Below, in pieces: positions 35,078 through 43,141 of a DNA stretch of 64,000 nt. A model generated the notes under the pieces. That model saw nothing but the letters and a program-made list of their open reading frames with translations, searched no databases and was not told the DNA's origin. The position numbers and the translations under genes were made by a program. How positions within the stretch are numbered: the stretch's first letter is position 1; each line of letters starts with the position of its first letter. This DNA comes from Betaproteobacteria bacterium (GTDB lineage: Bacteria > Pseudomonadota > Gammaproteobacteria > Burkholderiales > Casimicrobiaceae): NCBI GenBank assembly GCA_013298695.1, contig JAAFIS010000002.1, forward strand, positions 216,935 to 280,934, in the 5' to 3' direction.

Positions 35078-36088
35078 ATGCCTGACTTCTGGAACGCCTC
35101 TGGTTATCGACTGCTTACCGCCAAAGATAATGCGCTTTTGGTTACCGACGACTTCCTGCGTGCGCTATTCATGCGCCCCGAAGTTGCACCGGTCGCAGAA
35201 TCTTGCGATGTGGAGCTGAAGCTGCATGATGCACTGATGAAAACACCGCGTCGTGATGTTGCGAGCGCGGAAATTTTGCTGATGCGCGACGCCGACGCGC
35301 AGGCCAACTATCGCGTCCTGCTCAAGTTTCGTGATCGATTGCTCGCGGCACCTACGCTAGAGGCCGCCTACACAGGGCTTTTCAAGGGCGATGGCGTGGA
35401 TGTGCCACCGCTCTTCGTGTTTCAACTTACCGAGATTTTTCTTCGCCATGTTCTCAGCAACGATCCCGACCCGCTCGAAGCACGCATGGCCGAATGTTTG
35501 TTTCGCGTACAAAAAATTACGGTGCTTGAAGACGGCGCGGTGATGGCGGCGGATGATGAAGCCGTTGAGATGTACGCCGACACAGGCGGCTTTGGTTCAC
35601 TCGGCGAGTTGCTCAAGAAACAGAACACGCCCACGCGCTCGGTAGATTTAGACGTACTCAACGCTGACAACAAAGATTTGTATTGGGAACGTGACGAACG
35701 CCATGATTTCGCCGTGAGCTTGAATCGCGGACAGCCTGCGCTTGACGCTTTGATGCGGGTTCTGGAGAAATGGGTTAAACACTTCTTGGGCGTTGAAGTA
35801 GAGATCAAACATCGGCGCGAAGTGGACGATAAAAATTGGGTCTGGCACGTTGGGCTCGACGCCACGGCCAGCGGCGTGTTGAATGATCTCTATAACAACA
35901 CGTCTGTTGACGAAGAGCGAATGAATCGCCTGCTCTGCCTATTCGAATTGCGTTTTAAAAATCCGGCAGACATGCGCGCAAACATCGCAGGGAAACCGGT
36001 GTATCTGGCGATGGCGATGGACAGCGAAAACAAACTCAAATTGAAGCCGCAGAATTTATTGTTGAATCTGCCGCTGAATCGCGCTTAG
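35078..36088 (+). CDS. DUF6352 family protein
   Basis: A 336-residue cytosolic protein. The start MPDFWNASGYRLL and the run VAPVAESCDVELKLHDALM match DUF6352, a family seen mainly in betaproteobacteria and of unknown function. The rest is acidic and helical with no recognisable catalytic motif. It has its own promoter region (105 bases) after the potassium channel. It marks the left flank of the cassette array: its stop codon is only 6 bases before the first cassette-end sequence. Confidence 0.78.
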   Translation: MPDFWNASGYRLLTAKDNALLVTDDFLRALFMRPEVAPVAESCDVELKLHDALMKTPRRDVASAEILLMRDADAQANYRVLLKFRDRLLAAPTLEAAYTGLFKGDGVDVPPLFVFQLTEIFLRHVLSNDPDPLEARMAECLFRVQKITVLEDGAVMAADDEAVEMYADTGGFGSLGELLKKQNTPTRSVDLDVLNADNKDLYWERDERHDFAVSLNRGQPALDALMRVLEKWVKHFLGVEVEIKHRREVDDKNWVWHVGLDATASGVLNDLYNNTSVDEERMNRLLCLFELRFKNPADMRANIAGKPVYLAMAMDSENKLKLKPQNLLLNLPLNRA

Positions 36089-36093
36089 AAGAG

Positions 36094-36175
36094 TAAAACG
36101 CCGAGGACTTTCTGTTTTGTAGTCCATCGTAGCGAGCTTTGGTATTGCGACCGGAGCCTATCGTCCGAGTTAAGC
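36094..36175 (-). other. Degenerate attC-like end after the DUF998 gene
   Basis: On the minus strand the DUF998 stop codon lies in GCTTAAC (36169-36175), followed by TCGGACGATAGGC, which resembles the last part of an attC. A clear partner half was not found. It marks the distal end of the array. Confidence 0.4.
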
Positions 36176-36781
36176 GGGTAACCGCACACGGATGTACCAA
36201 CCGCATGCGACGACCCAACTGAGTACTGACACTTCAATCCCGCGCTGACTGAGGCCGACATACGGCGAAGCCGGCGAGAGCGAAAGTAGGCCAAGAAAGG
36301 AGACAGCCGCAGCGATGAAACCAACGCCCGGAAGCATTGCAGATGCGGGCCATGACCGTGAGCGAATTGCGAATAAAAGTAGGAAGGCGGGTGCAACGAG
36401 ATAGCCAAGACCGCCTACGATGTTGTGGATCACCTGAGAATTACTAGGGTGCTTTGGGCGACAGCCGATATCGCATGGAAAAAGCGCCGCAGCTACGTAT
36501 CCGGAAGCATAGAGAGCGAGCGCGAGGAAAGCAGCGGTTGTGATGCGAGACTGCGGAAGCGAGCGGTGAGCGAACCAGCAGAATGCCAGTAGAGCTGCGC
36601 CTGCGGGCAAGAACCCGATGAAACGAACCGGGAATTCGTGCGCTGATTGAGTTGCACCCAATTCACTGATGAACTGCGAGACGTGGCTATAGCCAGGAGT
36701 CGCGATGCCGCCAAGCAGAGTTAGCAGAACGACGCAGAGCGCCGAGGCAAGCGCCGTGGCGAAGGCAAGTGAGCGGATCAT
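36170..36781 (-). CDS. DUF998 membrane protein (cassette gene)
   Basis: A 203-residue protein with about six hydrophobic helices. The conserved stretch PGYSHVSQFISELGA near residue 30 and the AALFPCDIGC motif near 100 are those of DUF998, a family of integral membrane proteins with no known activity. It is the last gene in the array and its stop codon is inside an attC-like sequence. ATG at 36781. Confidence 0.85.
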   Translation of the reverse strand: MIRSLAFATALASALCVVLLTLLGGIATPGYSHVSQFISELGATQSAHEFPVRFIGFLPAGAALLAFCWFAHRSLPQSRITTAAFLALALYASGYVAAALFPCDIGCRPKHPSNSQVIHNIVGGLGYLVAPAFLLLFAIRSRSWPASAMLPGVGFIAAAVSFLGLLSLSPASPYVGLSQRGIEVSVLSWVVACGWYIRVRLPA

Positions 36782-36797
36782 GATGGATAAGCTTTCA

Positions 36798-36868
36798 AAC
36801 TAACGTTCGAGCGAAGCCGGCACGCGGGAGGCACCACAGATGTGTTTGATCCGTCACGAGACTAGCCT
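36798..36868 (-). other. Probable attC after the serine hydrolase gene
   Basis: The R' end is clear on the minus strand: GGCTTCGCTCGAACGTTAGTT (R' box GTTAGTT, plus-strand 36798-36804). The R'' side, near the stop codon at 36877, is not recognisable, so the left limit is approximate. Confidence 0.5.
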
Positions 36869-36876
36869 ACACAAGC

Positions 36877-38130
36877 TCAGGGCACCCATCGCCAGAACTT
36901 CATCTCCCCGTACTCCCATGCCCATGGAACGCCGCTTTCACCTAGGATCGACGCAACGATTGCCGGAAACGCGGCCTCGGCTCGCACATCATTGGCAAGA
37001 ATCACCACGCAGCGCTTTCTCGCTTCCAGGCACACCCAGGTGTTGGCCGTGACGTCGTTGTGGCCACCCTTGAAGAATCCGGCACCTTGTGGGCCATTGA
37101 ACGCGATCACGCCCAAACCAGCGCCAATCGATGGAAAGGGGGCAGGAGACTGAGGTTGCTGCTGTAATGATGGAAACTGGCTCCGCGTCGCGATGGGCAG
37201 ATGGGATCTGACCAACTCAGCCCGGCCAGCCGCGCTTAAGCCGTCGCCGCGAACATAGCTCGCCGCGAGGCGAGCCATGTCAGCGATAGTCGTGTCCAGG
37301 GAGCCGGAGGCGCGCACCCTGCTGCGTTCATCGTGGGGCTCGACACGGCCGTCGCTGCCGAACCCGTCAGCCAGGTTGGGGCGGAAGTCGGCCCGCCAGA
37401 TTAGGCTGCTGCGCGTCATGCCGTTCGGTGCGAAGAGCCTTCGGTTCATCTCGGCACCCACATCGATGCCCAGGCCCTGCTCCAGCACGAACTGCAAGGC
37501 AATGAGGCCATCTCCCGAATAGGCGTAGCGGCTGCCGGGTTCGAAATGAATGCGCAGCAGTCGGTCGGGTTCCAGGAAGTAGAAGTTGGCAAAGCCGCCG
37601 CTGTGGGTCAGCAAGATGCGTGCAGTGAGCTTGCGCCAACGTTTGTCGGCTTCAAGACCTGCGAACGCGGAGTAGCGACGCACGATGTCACTGGACGCGT
37701 AGCTGTAAAGGGGCTGCGGTAAGTAACTGGCGATGGGAACGTCAAGACCCAGTCGGCCTTCTTCGACGAGTTGCATCACCAAGTACCCGAAGGCAGTCTT
37801 GGTGAGGGAGGCACCGTACATTACGGTGTCTTCGCGCAACGGTGCACCGCTGGCATCGCGTACGCCATAGGCTTTAGTGAATACCACTTGGCCGCCATCC
37901 ACGACCGCGATCGCCAGGCCTTTTGCGCCTGTTGCGGCCATAGCGTGTTGCACAGTTCGGTCGATGCCGTTGAGGCCGGTTGCCTGAGTTTCTGCAGGCA
38001 GCGAGAGGTGTGCGCATCCACTGGCGAATACGCTCGCAACCAGCGCGGCAGCCAATCGCGGACGAAACCACCTCGCACCTTGAGGAGGCAATCCCTGTGA
38101 TCTCAGAGCGCGGGTAAAGTCTAGACTCAT
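36877..38130 (-). CDS. Serine hydrolase of the class C beta-lactamase family, predicted lipoprotein (cassette gene)
   Basis: A 417-residue protein. The lipoprotein signal ends VASVFASGCAHL near residue 39. The serine beta-lactamase/DD-peptidase fold is shown by SxxK as SLTK near 108, YSG near 210 in place of YxN, and a GGHND stretch near 360 in the place of KTG. The family includes esterases and peptidases as well as beta-lactamases; the altered third motif argues against calling it a resistance gene. At 1.25 kb it is long for a cassette. ATG at 38130. Confidence 0.82.
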   Translation of the reverse strand: MSLDFTRALRSQGLPPQGARWFRPRLAAALVASVFASGCAHLSLPAETQATGLNGIDRTVQHAMAATGAKGLAIAVVDGGQVVFTKAYGVRDASGAPLREDTVMYGASLTKTAFGYLVMQLVEEGRLGLDVPIASYLPQPLYSYASSDIVRRYSAFAGLEADKRWRKLTARILLTHSGGFANFYFLEPDRLLRIHFEPGSRYAYSGDGLIALQFVLEQGLGIDVGAEMNRRLFAPNGMTRSSLIWRADFRPNLADGFGSDGRVEPHDERSRVRASGSLDTTIADMARLAASYVRGDGLSAAGRAELVRSHLPIATRSQFPSLQQQPQSPAPFPSIGAGLGVIAFNGPQGAGFFKGGHNDVTANTWVCLEARKRCVVILANDVRAEAAFPAIVASILGESGVPWAWEYGEMKFWRWVP

Positions 38131-38243
38131 ATGGAAAACTCAAGCAACTTGGAGCCGTTAGCGGTAAACCTGGGTGAGGCCGGAACCATCAATCGCTGTC
38201 CTTTCGTCGAGCGCTTTGCTCGACAAAACAATGCGATTGTGCG

Positions 38244-38304
38244 ACCTAACGTTTGCGCTAACCGGGCCATGCCGTTGGGGCCCCGGTGAAGCGAGTGGTT
38301 AAGC
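38244..38304 (-). other. attC site after the immunity-like gene
   Basis: On the minus strand: R'' GCTTAAC (38298-38304) and R' GTTAGGT (38244-38250), 61 bp in all. The inner arms CGCTTCACCGGG and CCCGGTTAGCG pair with small bulges, as in attC hairpins. Confidence 0.8.
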
Positions 38305-38311
38305 CTCGCTC

Positions 38312-38773
38312 TCACGCCGCTGCGCGCTGACGCGCGAGGGAGGCCAAGGCGCTGGCTTGCGCTGAGAACTCCGGCTGGAAAGACTCGCGCTCTGCAACAG
38401 CGCCATACCCGCCCTGCGCATAGACCGCTGAATACGCAGCGTACTCTGCCGCCTGAAGAGCTTTGCCCGCCAACGCATTGGCTACTGCGTAGGTAGCCGA
38501 GACTGCTGCGTGCCCGCAACCGTCGATGGACTTCGAGCCTTGGTGTTGATTGGCCAGACGAGCGGCCTCCGTGACAAAGCTAGCGAACGTTGCGTGGTCG
38601 GCTGTTCCGTGGAGGTATTGCTCAAGTGCTTGAAGGCACTCGACAACAGCTGGTTCTTCCAACAGGTGCCTGACTCGCTGAGCGCAGGCGTAGCCGAACT
38701 CCAGGCGAAGGCGCTCGTTCGAAGGTGAAGCGAGGCTGACTTCGCTGGCGATGCGTTCAAGTGAGTCGTTCAT
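38312..38773 (-). CDS. Helical alanine-rich protein, possibly immunity-like (cassette gene)
   Basis: A 153-residue soluble protein, alanine-rich and helical (ATYAVANALAGKALQAAEYAAYSAVYAQGG). The pattern of CAQRV near residue 32 and a later AA-rich helical half recalls polymorphic-toxin immunity proteins of the Imm5 type, but this is a weak resemblance and no function is claimed. ATG at 38773 has GGAGAT upstream. Such proteins would fit a cassette array, where solitary immunity genes are frequent. Confidence 0.6.
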   Translation of the reverse strand: MNDSLERIASEVSLASPSNERLRLEFGYACAQRVRHLLEEPAVVECLQALEQYLHGTADHATFASFVTEAARLANQHQGSKSIDGCGHAAVSATYAVANALAGKALQAAEYAAYSAVYAQGGYGAVAERESFQPEFSAQASALASLARQRAAA

Positions 38774-38802
38774 GGGGATCTCCGCGCCGGTCTGGTTGCG
38801 AG

Positions 38803-38934
38803 ACAAAACGTTCGAGCTTACCGGGCGACGACGGCATCGCGGGCTGAACGGCGAGAGCAGAATGGGCCGCGGACACCGCGCTTGATGGCAAGCGTAAGGT
38901 ACCGTTGGCGCTCCGCTTGAGCGAGGGATTAGGC
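38803..38934 (-). other. Long attC-like site after the NTF2-like gene
   Basis: On the minus strand: R'' GCCTAAT (38928-38934), then CCCTCGCTCAAGCGGAGCG, and R' GTTTTGT at 38803-38809. About 132 bp. Both end boxes depart by one or two bases from the consensus. Confidence 0.6.
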
Positions 38935-38935
38935 A

Positions 38936-39442
38936 TCACTGCGTGCTCGGGCCTGAAGGCTTGTTTGCGCGGTGCCCATAGCTGAGAACACGTGTCATCT
39001 GCCACTTTCCATCCACGTTCTGCCAAATGGTTGTGAAGTCTGCCATTCCTTCACACTTGTTGTCTTCGAAGCTACAGAAGCGGTGCGTTCCTTGTTCGAT
39101 CGCCCCGAAATCCTTGATTGGAAATACTCTGAGCGATCCGGCAATCAGTTCTCTCCGGTAGTTTCCGCAAACGTACTTTTTTGTGTTGGCAATCATGGCA
39201 TCGCGGTTCCACGTAACGCCGCCGTTGTCATGGTAGAACTCAACCGTCGGCGAGAAGTAACTTGCATGCTTTTGTAGTTGCGCGGGGTCTTTGCAGCGGT
39301 TGAAAGCATCGAATGCTTCGAAATCTGCTTTCGTGATCGCTTGCAACAGACTTGGATCTTCGTCAGCTGCTGCGGCTGGAATAGAGAGCCCAAGCGCTGC
39401 GCTGGCGGCGATAACGGTGGAGAGTGTGAAAAGAATGTGCAT
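38936..39442 (-). CDS. Secreted NTF2/SnoaL-like protein (cassette gene)
   Basis: A 168-residue protein with a signal peptide (AALGLSIPAAAA, cleavage near 26). The remainder looks like a nuclear-transport-factor-2/SnoaL fold: an N-terminal helix (ADFEAFDAFNRCKDPAQL), then FYHDNGGVTWNRDAMIANTKKYV and a C-terminal strand run (DFTTIWQNVDGKWQMTRVLSYGHR). This cone fold is used by many unrelated enzymes and binding proteins; no active site can be named. ATG at 39442. Confidence 0.72.
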   Translation of the reverse strand: MHILFTLSTVIAASAALGLSIPAAAADEDPSLLQAITKADFEAFDAFNRCKDPAQLQKHASYFSPTVEFYHDNGGVTWNRDAMIANTKKYVCGNYRRELIAGSLRVFPIKDFGAIEQGTHRFCSFEDNKCEGMADFTTIWQNVDGKWQMTRVLSYGHRANKPSGPSTQ

Positions 39443-39462
39443 GGACGTGGTGTATTCGTGAG

Positions 39463-39536
39463 GCCTAACGTTCGAGCTAAGTGAGCGACGACGGCATGGC
39501 GCGCTATTGCCGCTCCGCTTGAGCGAGGGGTTCGGC
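39463..39536 (-). other. attC site after the second cupin gene
   Basis: On the minus strand: GCCGAAC (39530-39536) then CCCTCGCTCAAGCGGAGCG, and R' GTTAGGC (39463-39469). 74 bp. The R''-side 19 bases match those of the 38803-38934 site. Confidence 0.78.
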
Positions 39537-39555
39537 GTCGGCGGGAGCAGTTCGA

Positions 39556-40023
39556 TCACTGTGAGTACGGATCAGAGGCTGGCTTGCCCTGCATGTCAGT
39601 CCAACAGTTCTGTCCTTGAGACCGATCTCGGTGCAGTTGTCTGTAATGGTCTGGATAGGTCACTCGGTCAGTTTGCGCTCTTGTACCGACCACCAAGACT
39701 CTAGTGGGTGCAGCGCCCTTGTTCCATAGCGAGTGACCAACCGGTTCATCCGCTTTGAACGTGGCTGCGTCGCCAGCTTGCAGCAGGGTCTCGGTATCCC
39801 CTTCGATGACAGCAATCTCTCCTTCGAGAACGTAGACCAGTTCGTCCTCGTTACTATGCCAGTGCTTTATGGAGGATCGCGTTCCAGGTTGCAAAACGTG
39901 GATGAAGGCTCCGAACTGAGTCAGGCGGCCGGGCTCGGTTAACCAGCACTCTAGGTTCGGGTTGCTTTTGTCGAAGTAGTTGATAGTCTCGACATGTTGA
40001 TCGGTGGATCGGACAACTGGCAT
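39556..40023 (-). CDS. Cupin-2 domain protein (cassette gene)
   Basis: A 155-residue cupin. The first motif is HWHSNEDELVYVLEGEIAVIEG near residue 54, with two metal-type histidines and a glutamate; the second is near 88 (FKADEPVGHSLWNKG). It has no signal peptide. The shape is that of a small binding or isomerase-type cupin. ATG at 40023 is preceded by GGAGATCC. It is not closely similar to the cupin at the start of the window. Confidence 0.82.
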   Translation of the reverse strand: MPVVRSTDQHVETINYFDKSNPNLECWLTEPGRLTQFGAFIHVLQPGTRSSIKHWHSNEDELVYVLEGEIAVIEGDTETLLQAGDAATFKADEPVGHSLWNKGAAPTRVLVVGTRAQTDRVTYPDHYRQLHRDRSQGQNCWTDMQGKPASDPYSQ

Positions 40024-40060
40024 GAGGATCTCCGGAAGTCTATGGGCGCTGGATTCCGAC

Positions 40061-40157
40061 GCCTAACGATGGAGTTAACCGGCGCTACCGAAGCGGCGCG
40101 TTGCGGTGGTGAAAGTGGCCCGAAGAGGTAGCGTCCGGGTTGAACGATTGGTTAGGG
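40061..40157 (-). other. attC site after the 115-residue gene
   Basis: On the minus strand: CCCTAAC at 40151-40157 overlapping the stop codon, inner arms ATCGTTCAACCCGG and CCGGTTAACTCCATC, and R' GTTAGGC at 40061-40067. 97 bp. Confidence 0.82.
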
Positions 40158-40499
40158 CGCAACGTCGAGAAGTTCATTGTCATACCAAACATCCTCGTGG
40201 CTTGGAGCAAGAAGAACACGCCAGCCAGGCGCAAGACCGAGGAATGGAATCAACTGTGGGGCATATTGCGCCAAATGTGAGACATGGAGCGGTTGAAAGA
40301 ATTCTGGGTCATCGGAAAGCACTGTGCCACCCCAGATGAACCAACCGGAAGTACCGGATTCTGGCGGGTGACGAAGAGCGTTGATGGGTTGAAGCGAAAT
40401 GGTGTTGAGAGCTATTCCGACTTTTGAATCATCCGGAGAGCAGACCACAGGCGAACCGTACTTTTGGCAGATTCGATTTTGTTCAGAGACGGCGTTCAT
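40152..40499 (-). CDS. Small protein of unknown function (cassette gene)
   Basis: A 115-residue cytosolic protein. It has a conserved-looking core SGWFIWGGTVLSDDPEFFQPLHVSHL and an end LGLAPGWRVLLAPSHEDVWYD. Proteins of this look are seen as hypothetical genes near cassettes and resemble DUF2185/Imm33-type immunity proteins, but I cannot confirm membership. The stop codon lies inside the attC. It is the first gene after the second attI-like module (plus-strand copy 40511-40859). ATG at 40499. Confidence 0.6.
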   Translation of the reverse strand: MNAVSEQNRICQKYGSPVVCSPDDSKVGIALNTISLQPINALRHPPESGTSGWFIWGGTVLSDDPEFFQPLHVSHLAQYAPQLIPFLGLAPGWRVLLAPSHEDVWYDNELLDVAP

Positions 40500-40510
40500 T
40501 TGCGGCCTAA

Positions 40511-40859
40511 CTTGTTTTATCGAACACGCGCAAGCATAACTTTTTAATAGTGCGTTTTGTCATTCGCTGAATACTTAACGTACACCTTATTTAACTGTCG
40601 CGGAAGTTGCTTTACTGTATTTATAAACAGTTTAACTGACGAGTGTGCGAACGTCGCCAAATCTTGCTGGCTGACGTAGATTCGCGAGCGGATTCGATAT
40701 CGCCATTTTGCGCTTTCTCCTGAAAAAGTCTAGCGTGATTGGATTCGATATCCATTCGGTTTTTCGGGTTGCGGCCTCTTGATGCGAACGGGCGAGCCTT
40801 TGAGTGCTGTTCGCTGCGCGTCTCGTCTGATATCGCGGCGTCTCGTGCCCCCAGAACCA
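40511..40859 (-). repeat. Duplicated attI-like module, copy 1
   Basis: About 349 bp nearly repeated at 43712-44058. Read on the minus strand it ends GATAAAACAAG, then TTAGGC of the next cassette; attI1 of class 1 integrons ends in closely similar bases. Homology between the copies stops exactly at the G/TT crossover point. No R'' box is visible in its last 130 bases, so it looks unlike an attC. It holds a conserved 24-codon frame (40632-40706). No integrase gene is recognisable in it. Confidence 0.6.
40632..40706 (-). CDS. 24-codon small frame in module copy 1
   Basis: A frame of 24 codons starting MAISNPLANLRQPARFGD, with AGGAG 12 bases before the ATG at 40706. Its counterpart in the other module (43833-43907) has the same length and no frameshift; 7 codons differ in amino acid or by synonymous change. 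It could be a leader peptide read into the cassettes. Not shown to be translated. Confidence 0.4.
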   Translation of the reverse strand: MAISNPLANLRQPARFGDVRTLVS

Positions 40860-40932
40860 GGGCGTGTTAACACTCTTTTGGCAAGATGCGTTACGAAATT
40901 GCGGGGATGGACGCGCGAAGCGGAGCGAGGAA

Positions 40933-41742
40933 TCAGTCTTCGCCATGCAATTGTTGATTTGCCAATGTAGCTAGCGCCTTTATGTGCTCGCCAACGTACG
41001 GTGGCACGACTTCGCGCATCTCCAGAACCCGCAGCAACGCTAACGCGGCCGGCACGGTGCGCTCATAGCCGCCTGCCCAAATGGGCAAGGCCAGAGCAGC
41101 CTCTGAATCACGCATCTCAATTCGGCGATCAACGTTAAACGGATCGCGCACCAAGCGTGGATCATTCGACTCGGGTTGCAGGATTTCCAAGAGTTCGAGT
41201 ACGCGATCCAACGCGTGGTGCTGAATCATGCGCATCGCCGCGAGTTTCTCACCGCGGGCATGTCGCTGTAGGCCAACGACAAGATTGGACAAGGCTTCGC
41301 CTGCGAGCCAGTAAGAACTCTGCCGAACGGGAAGCGGCCGCGTCGCGCAAGCAAGGGTTTCGTCAACCTCATCGCGACGCCAGATGAAGCGACCTGGCGC
41401 GTATGGAATGCGGTTGAGTTCATGAATCTCAAAGACTGCGAATTCGCAGAATACGCCATCAGTCATCAACGCTTTTTGGCCATCATCGGTATTCTGGAAG
41501 TGCCAGGTCAACGGGTGGGCTTCGGCAAGCCAATCGAGGTTTTGGATATAGCGCGCCTTTGCGCCATTGCTGACCAACACAAAGAAGTCGAGGTCAGACC
41601 ATGCGTCAAGGCGGTCAATTTCGGCACCAACAGAACCCAGCGCTAACAACGCGAGCGCATCTTCGCGGGTTGAGAGCGAATGAGCCAGCGATGCAAGGCG
41701 ATCCTGAAGAGCTTCCGGCGTTATGGGTCGATTGGTAGACAC
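40933..41742 (-). CDS. Nucleotidyltransferase-superfamily protein (cassette gene)
   Basis: A 269-residue protein with a nucleotidyltransferase motif: GS near residue 36 (LALGSVGAEIDRLD) followed by SDLDFFV with two Asp near 50. This is the pattern of antibiotic nucleotidyltransferases such as Lnu(F)-type lincosamide enzymes, which occur in integrons, as well as of other NTases. The C-terminal half is helical (RHARGEKLAAMRMIQHHALDR). Resistance function is possible, not established. After its stop codon no attC was found before the duplicated module. ATG at 41742. Confidence 0.78.
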   Translation of the reverse strand: MSTNRPITPEALQDRLASLAHSLSTREDALALLALGSVGAEIDRLDAWSDLDFFVLVSNGAKARYIQNLDWLAEAHPLTWHFQNTDDGQKALMTDGVFCEFAVFEIHELNRIPYAPGRFIWRRDEVDETLACATRPLPVRQSSYWLAGEALSNLVVGLQRHARGEKLAAMRMIQHHALDRVLELLEILQPESNDPRLVRDPFNVDRRIEMRDSEAALALPIWAGGYERTVPAALALLRVLEMREVVPPYVGEHIKALATLANQQLHGED

Positions 41743-41816
41743 GTGTTGTTCTTTCTTGCGGCGCTAAGCGTTGGTGGCGACGAGCCGTAGACAGTGCGGA
41801 CTCTGCGTTCTTGGCG

Positions 41817-41944
41817 ACCTAGCATCCGAGCGAAGCGGGTGGCAGCGACAGGACGCAAAGCGACGGTTGGCGAAAATGTACCGCGTACCGCCATATCCGG
41901 CTTGATGGCTTGCCGCTATTGCTCCATTTATGCGAGGGTTAGGC
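41817..41944 (-). other. attC site after the DUF6624 gene
   Basis: On the minus strand: R'' GCCTAAC (41938-41944), followed by CCTCGCATAAATGG, and R' GCTAGGT (41817-41823). About 128 bp, one base from consensus in R'. Confidence 0.78.
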
Positions 41945-41954
41945 GTCGGTGCAC

Positions 41955-42536
41955 TCATGCCGTCCACCCGACTTTGCGACGCCAACGCTCGCCTGCGGCT
42001 TGCTTGGCTTCGTACTCCGCCTTCGAGGGCAGCGGGAGTCCTCTAGCTCTAGACATCACCTCGCTGATTGTGGCGAGGCCTACTTCTTGCCGCCACCGAT
42101 CGACCTGGATTGGATCTTCCAGCGAGGTGATCTCTGGGCCATCAGGCTTTAAGTCGAACTGCGTGCCAAAGCGCTGCGTTTTGCCCTCGAAGACGCGGAT
42201 ACGATCATCAAGGTAGGCGAACTGCCACCTAGGAATGCGACCGGCGTTGCTAGCTGCTTCAATCAATGTCCTGCAGTAGCGCATGAACTCGGGATCGCCG
42301 ATCGAGTGCTGAAGCACAAGCCATGCTGCGTCTGCGCCTTCCGGACCAACCAACTCGGCACTTGGCCAACCGTACACTTCGATAATTGCGCGGAGTTCAG
42401 TTGCGTTCTCGCGGTGGACTGCTTCCATCCTAGGGTGGTAACCCTCGAACAGAGTGCCGTCGGATACGAGTTCGGCACGAACCCCCTCGTCGCGGGACTC
42501 CATCGCTAGAAGTTGATCTTTGAGGTGGTGGAACAC
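41955..42536 (-). CDS. DUF6624 family protein (cassette gene)
   Basis: A 193-residue cytosolic protein. The core HRENATELRAIIEVYGWPSAELVGPEG and AWLVLQHSIGDPEFMRYC match DUF6624, a family of unknown function often found in cassette arrays and beside toxins. The start is GTG at 42536. The R'' box of its attC begins 11 bases after the stop codon. Confidence 0.8.
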   Translation of the reverse strand: MFHHLKDQLLAMESRDEGVRAELVSDGTLFEGYHPRMEAVHRENATELRAIIEVYGWPSAELVGPEGADAAWLVLQHSIGDPEFMRYCRTLIEAASNAGRIPRWQFAYLDDRIRVFEGKTQRFGTQFDLKPDGPEITSLEDPIQVDRWRQEVGLATISEVMSRARGLPLPSKAEYEAKQAAGERWRRKVGWTA

Positions 42537-42555
42537 TTTAGTAGTGGATTCTGAC

Positions 42556-42649
42556 GCCTAACGTTCGAACGGTGCGCGCAGAACAAGGCCGCAAACCAAG
42601 AAACTGTCGACGGCCGAGGAGCCAGCGCGGCTTTCACGCATAGCTAAGC
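42556..42649 (-). other. attC site after the small membrane protein gene
   Basis: On the minus strand: GCTTAGC (42643-42649) next to the stop codon and R' GTTAGGC (42556-42562) after CGTTCGAAC. 94 bp. Confidence 0.72.
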
Positions 42650-43075
42650 GCCACGCGAGCCGAATAGCCTTCTGTCCATCCAGCAGCCCAGGACGGCCCC
42701 AGCAACGGCAAAGGGTCCGCCGGCAACAATGACTGACCAAAACAGTTGCCCGTAGATGCTATAAAGAACGCCGCCCGATCCTGGGGAAAAGAACACACTC
42801 ACTGTCGGGACGATCACAACGACGAGAACACCGATGGCTGCTCCGCGTCTGGCGCCTACCACCGGGCTTTTGCGCGGGAAGCGGCCCGTAACCAAAGCCG
42901 TGACGGCAACAAATGCAATGGCAGCCCCAACCAATCCGAGTGCTGCGGCGAGCGGAGCAACATCTCCCATAGTCACGCTTACGCGGCCAAAGAAGAAGAA
43001 CAAGACCAGTGCCAGAAACACGCCAGCGAAAGTCCAAGCGGCAGCCTCGCAAGCTGCACGGACGGCAATGCTCAT
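42644..43075 (-). CDS. Small membrane protein of unknown family (cassette gene)
   Basis: A 143-residue protein with four hydrophobic helices (TFAGVFLALVLFFFFG; APLAAALGLVGAAIAFVAVT; GAAIGVLVVVIVPTVSVFF; VIVAGGPFAVAGAVLG). No family recognised. Small membrane proteins of this kind are common in cassette arrays. ATG at 43075 lies 7 bases before the R' box of the attC at 43083. Confidence 0.7.
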   Translation of the reverse strand: MSIAVRAACEAAAWTFAGVFLALVLFFFFGRVSVTMGDVAPLAAALGLVGAAIAFVAVTALVTGRFPRKSPVVGARRGAAIGVLVVVIVPTVSVFFSPGSGGVLYSIYGQLFWSVIVAGGPFAVAGAVLGCWMDRRLFGSRGA

Positions 43076-43082
43076 TGGTGAT

Positions 43083-43141
43083 GCCTAACGCCTCAATCAA
43101 GACGCCCGCAAAGCAGCGTCGGGTTGAATGAATTCTTAGGC
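43083..43141 (-). other. Classic 59-bp attC site
   Basis: On the minus strand: GCCTAAG (43135-43141), inner arm ATTCAACCCGACGC pairing with GCGTCTTGATTGAG, a TTTGCGG centre, and R' GTTAGGC (43083-43089). This is the best attC in the array in length and shape. Confidence 0.85.

Noticed and set aside
36877-38130. Class C beta-lactamase resistance gene
   Set aside because: The third catalytic motif is GGHND rather than KTG and the protein is a lipoprotein; family includes many non-lactamases.
40632-40946. A 104-codon minus-strand frame covering most of module copy 1
   Set aside because: Only its last 24 codons keep frame in the other copy; the upstream part is broken by indels there, so the long frame is not a gene.
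40933-41742. Confirmed lincosamide or aminoglycoside resistance gene
   Set aside because: Only the general nucleotidyltransferase motif is present; substrate class cannot be told from sequence.
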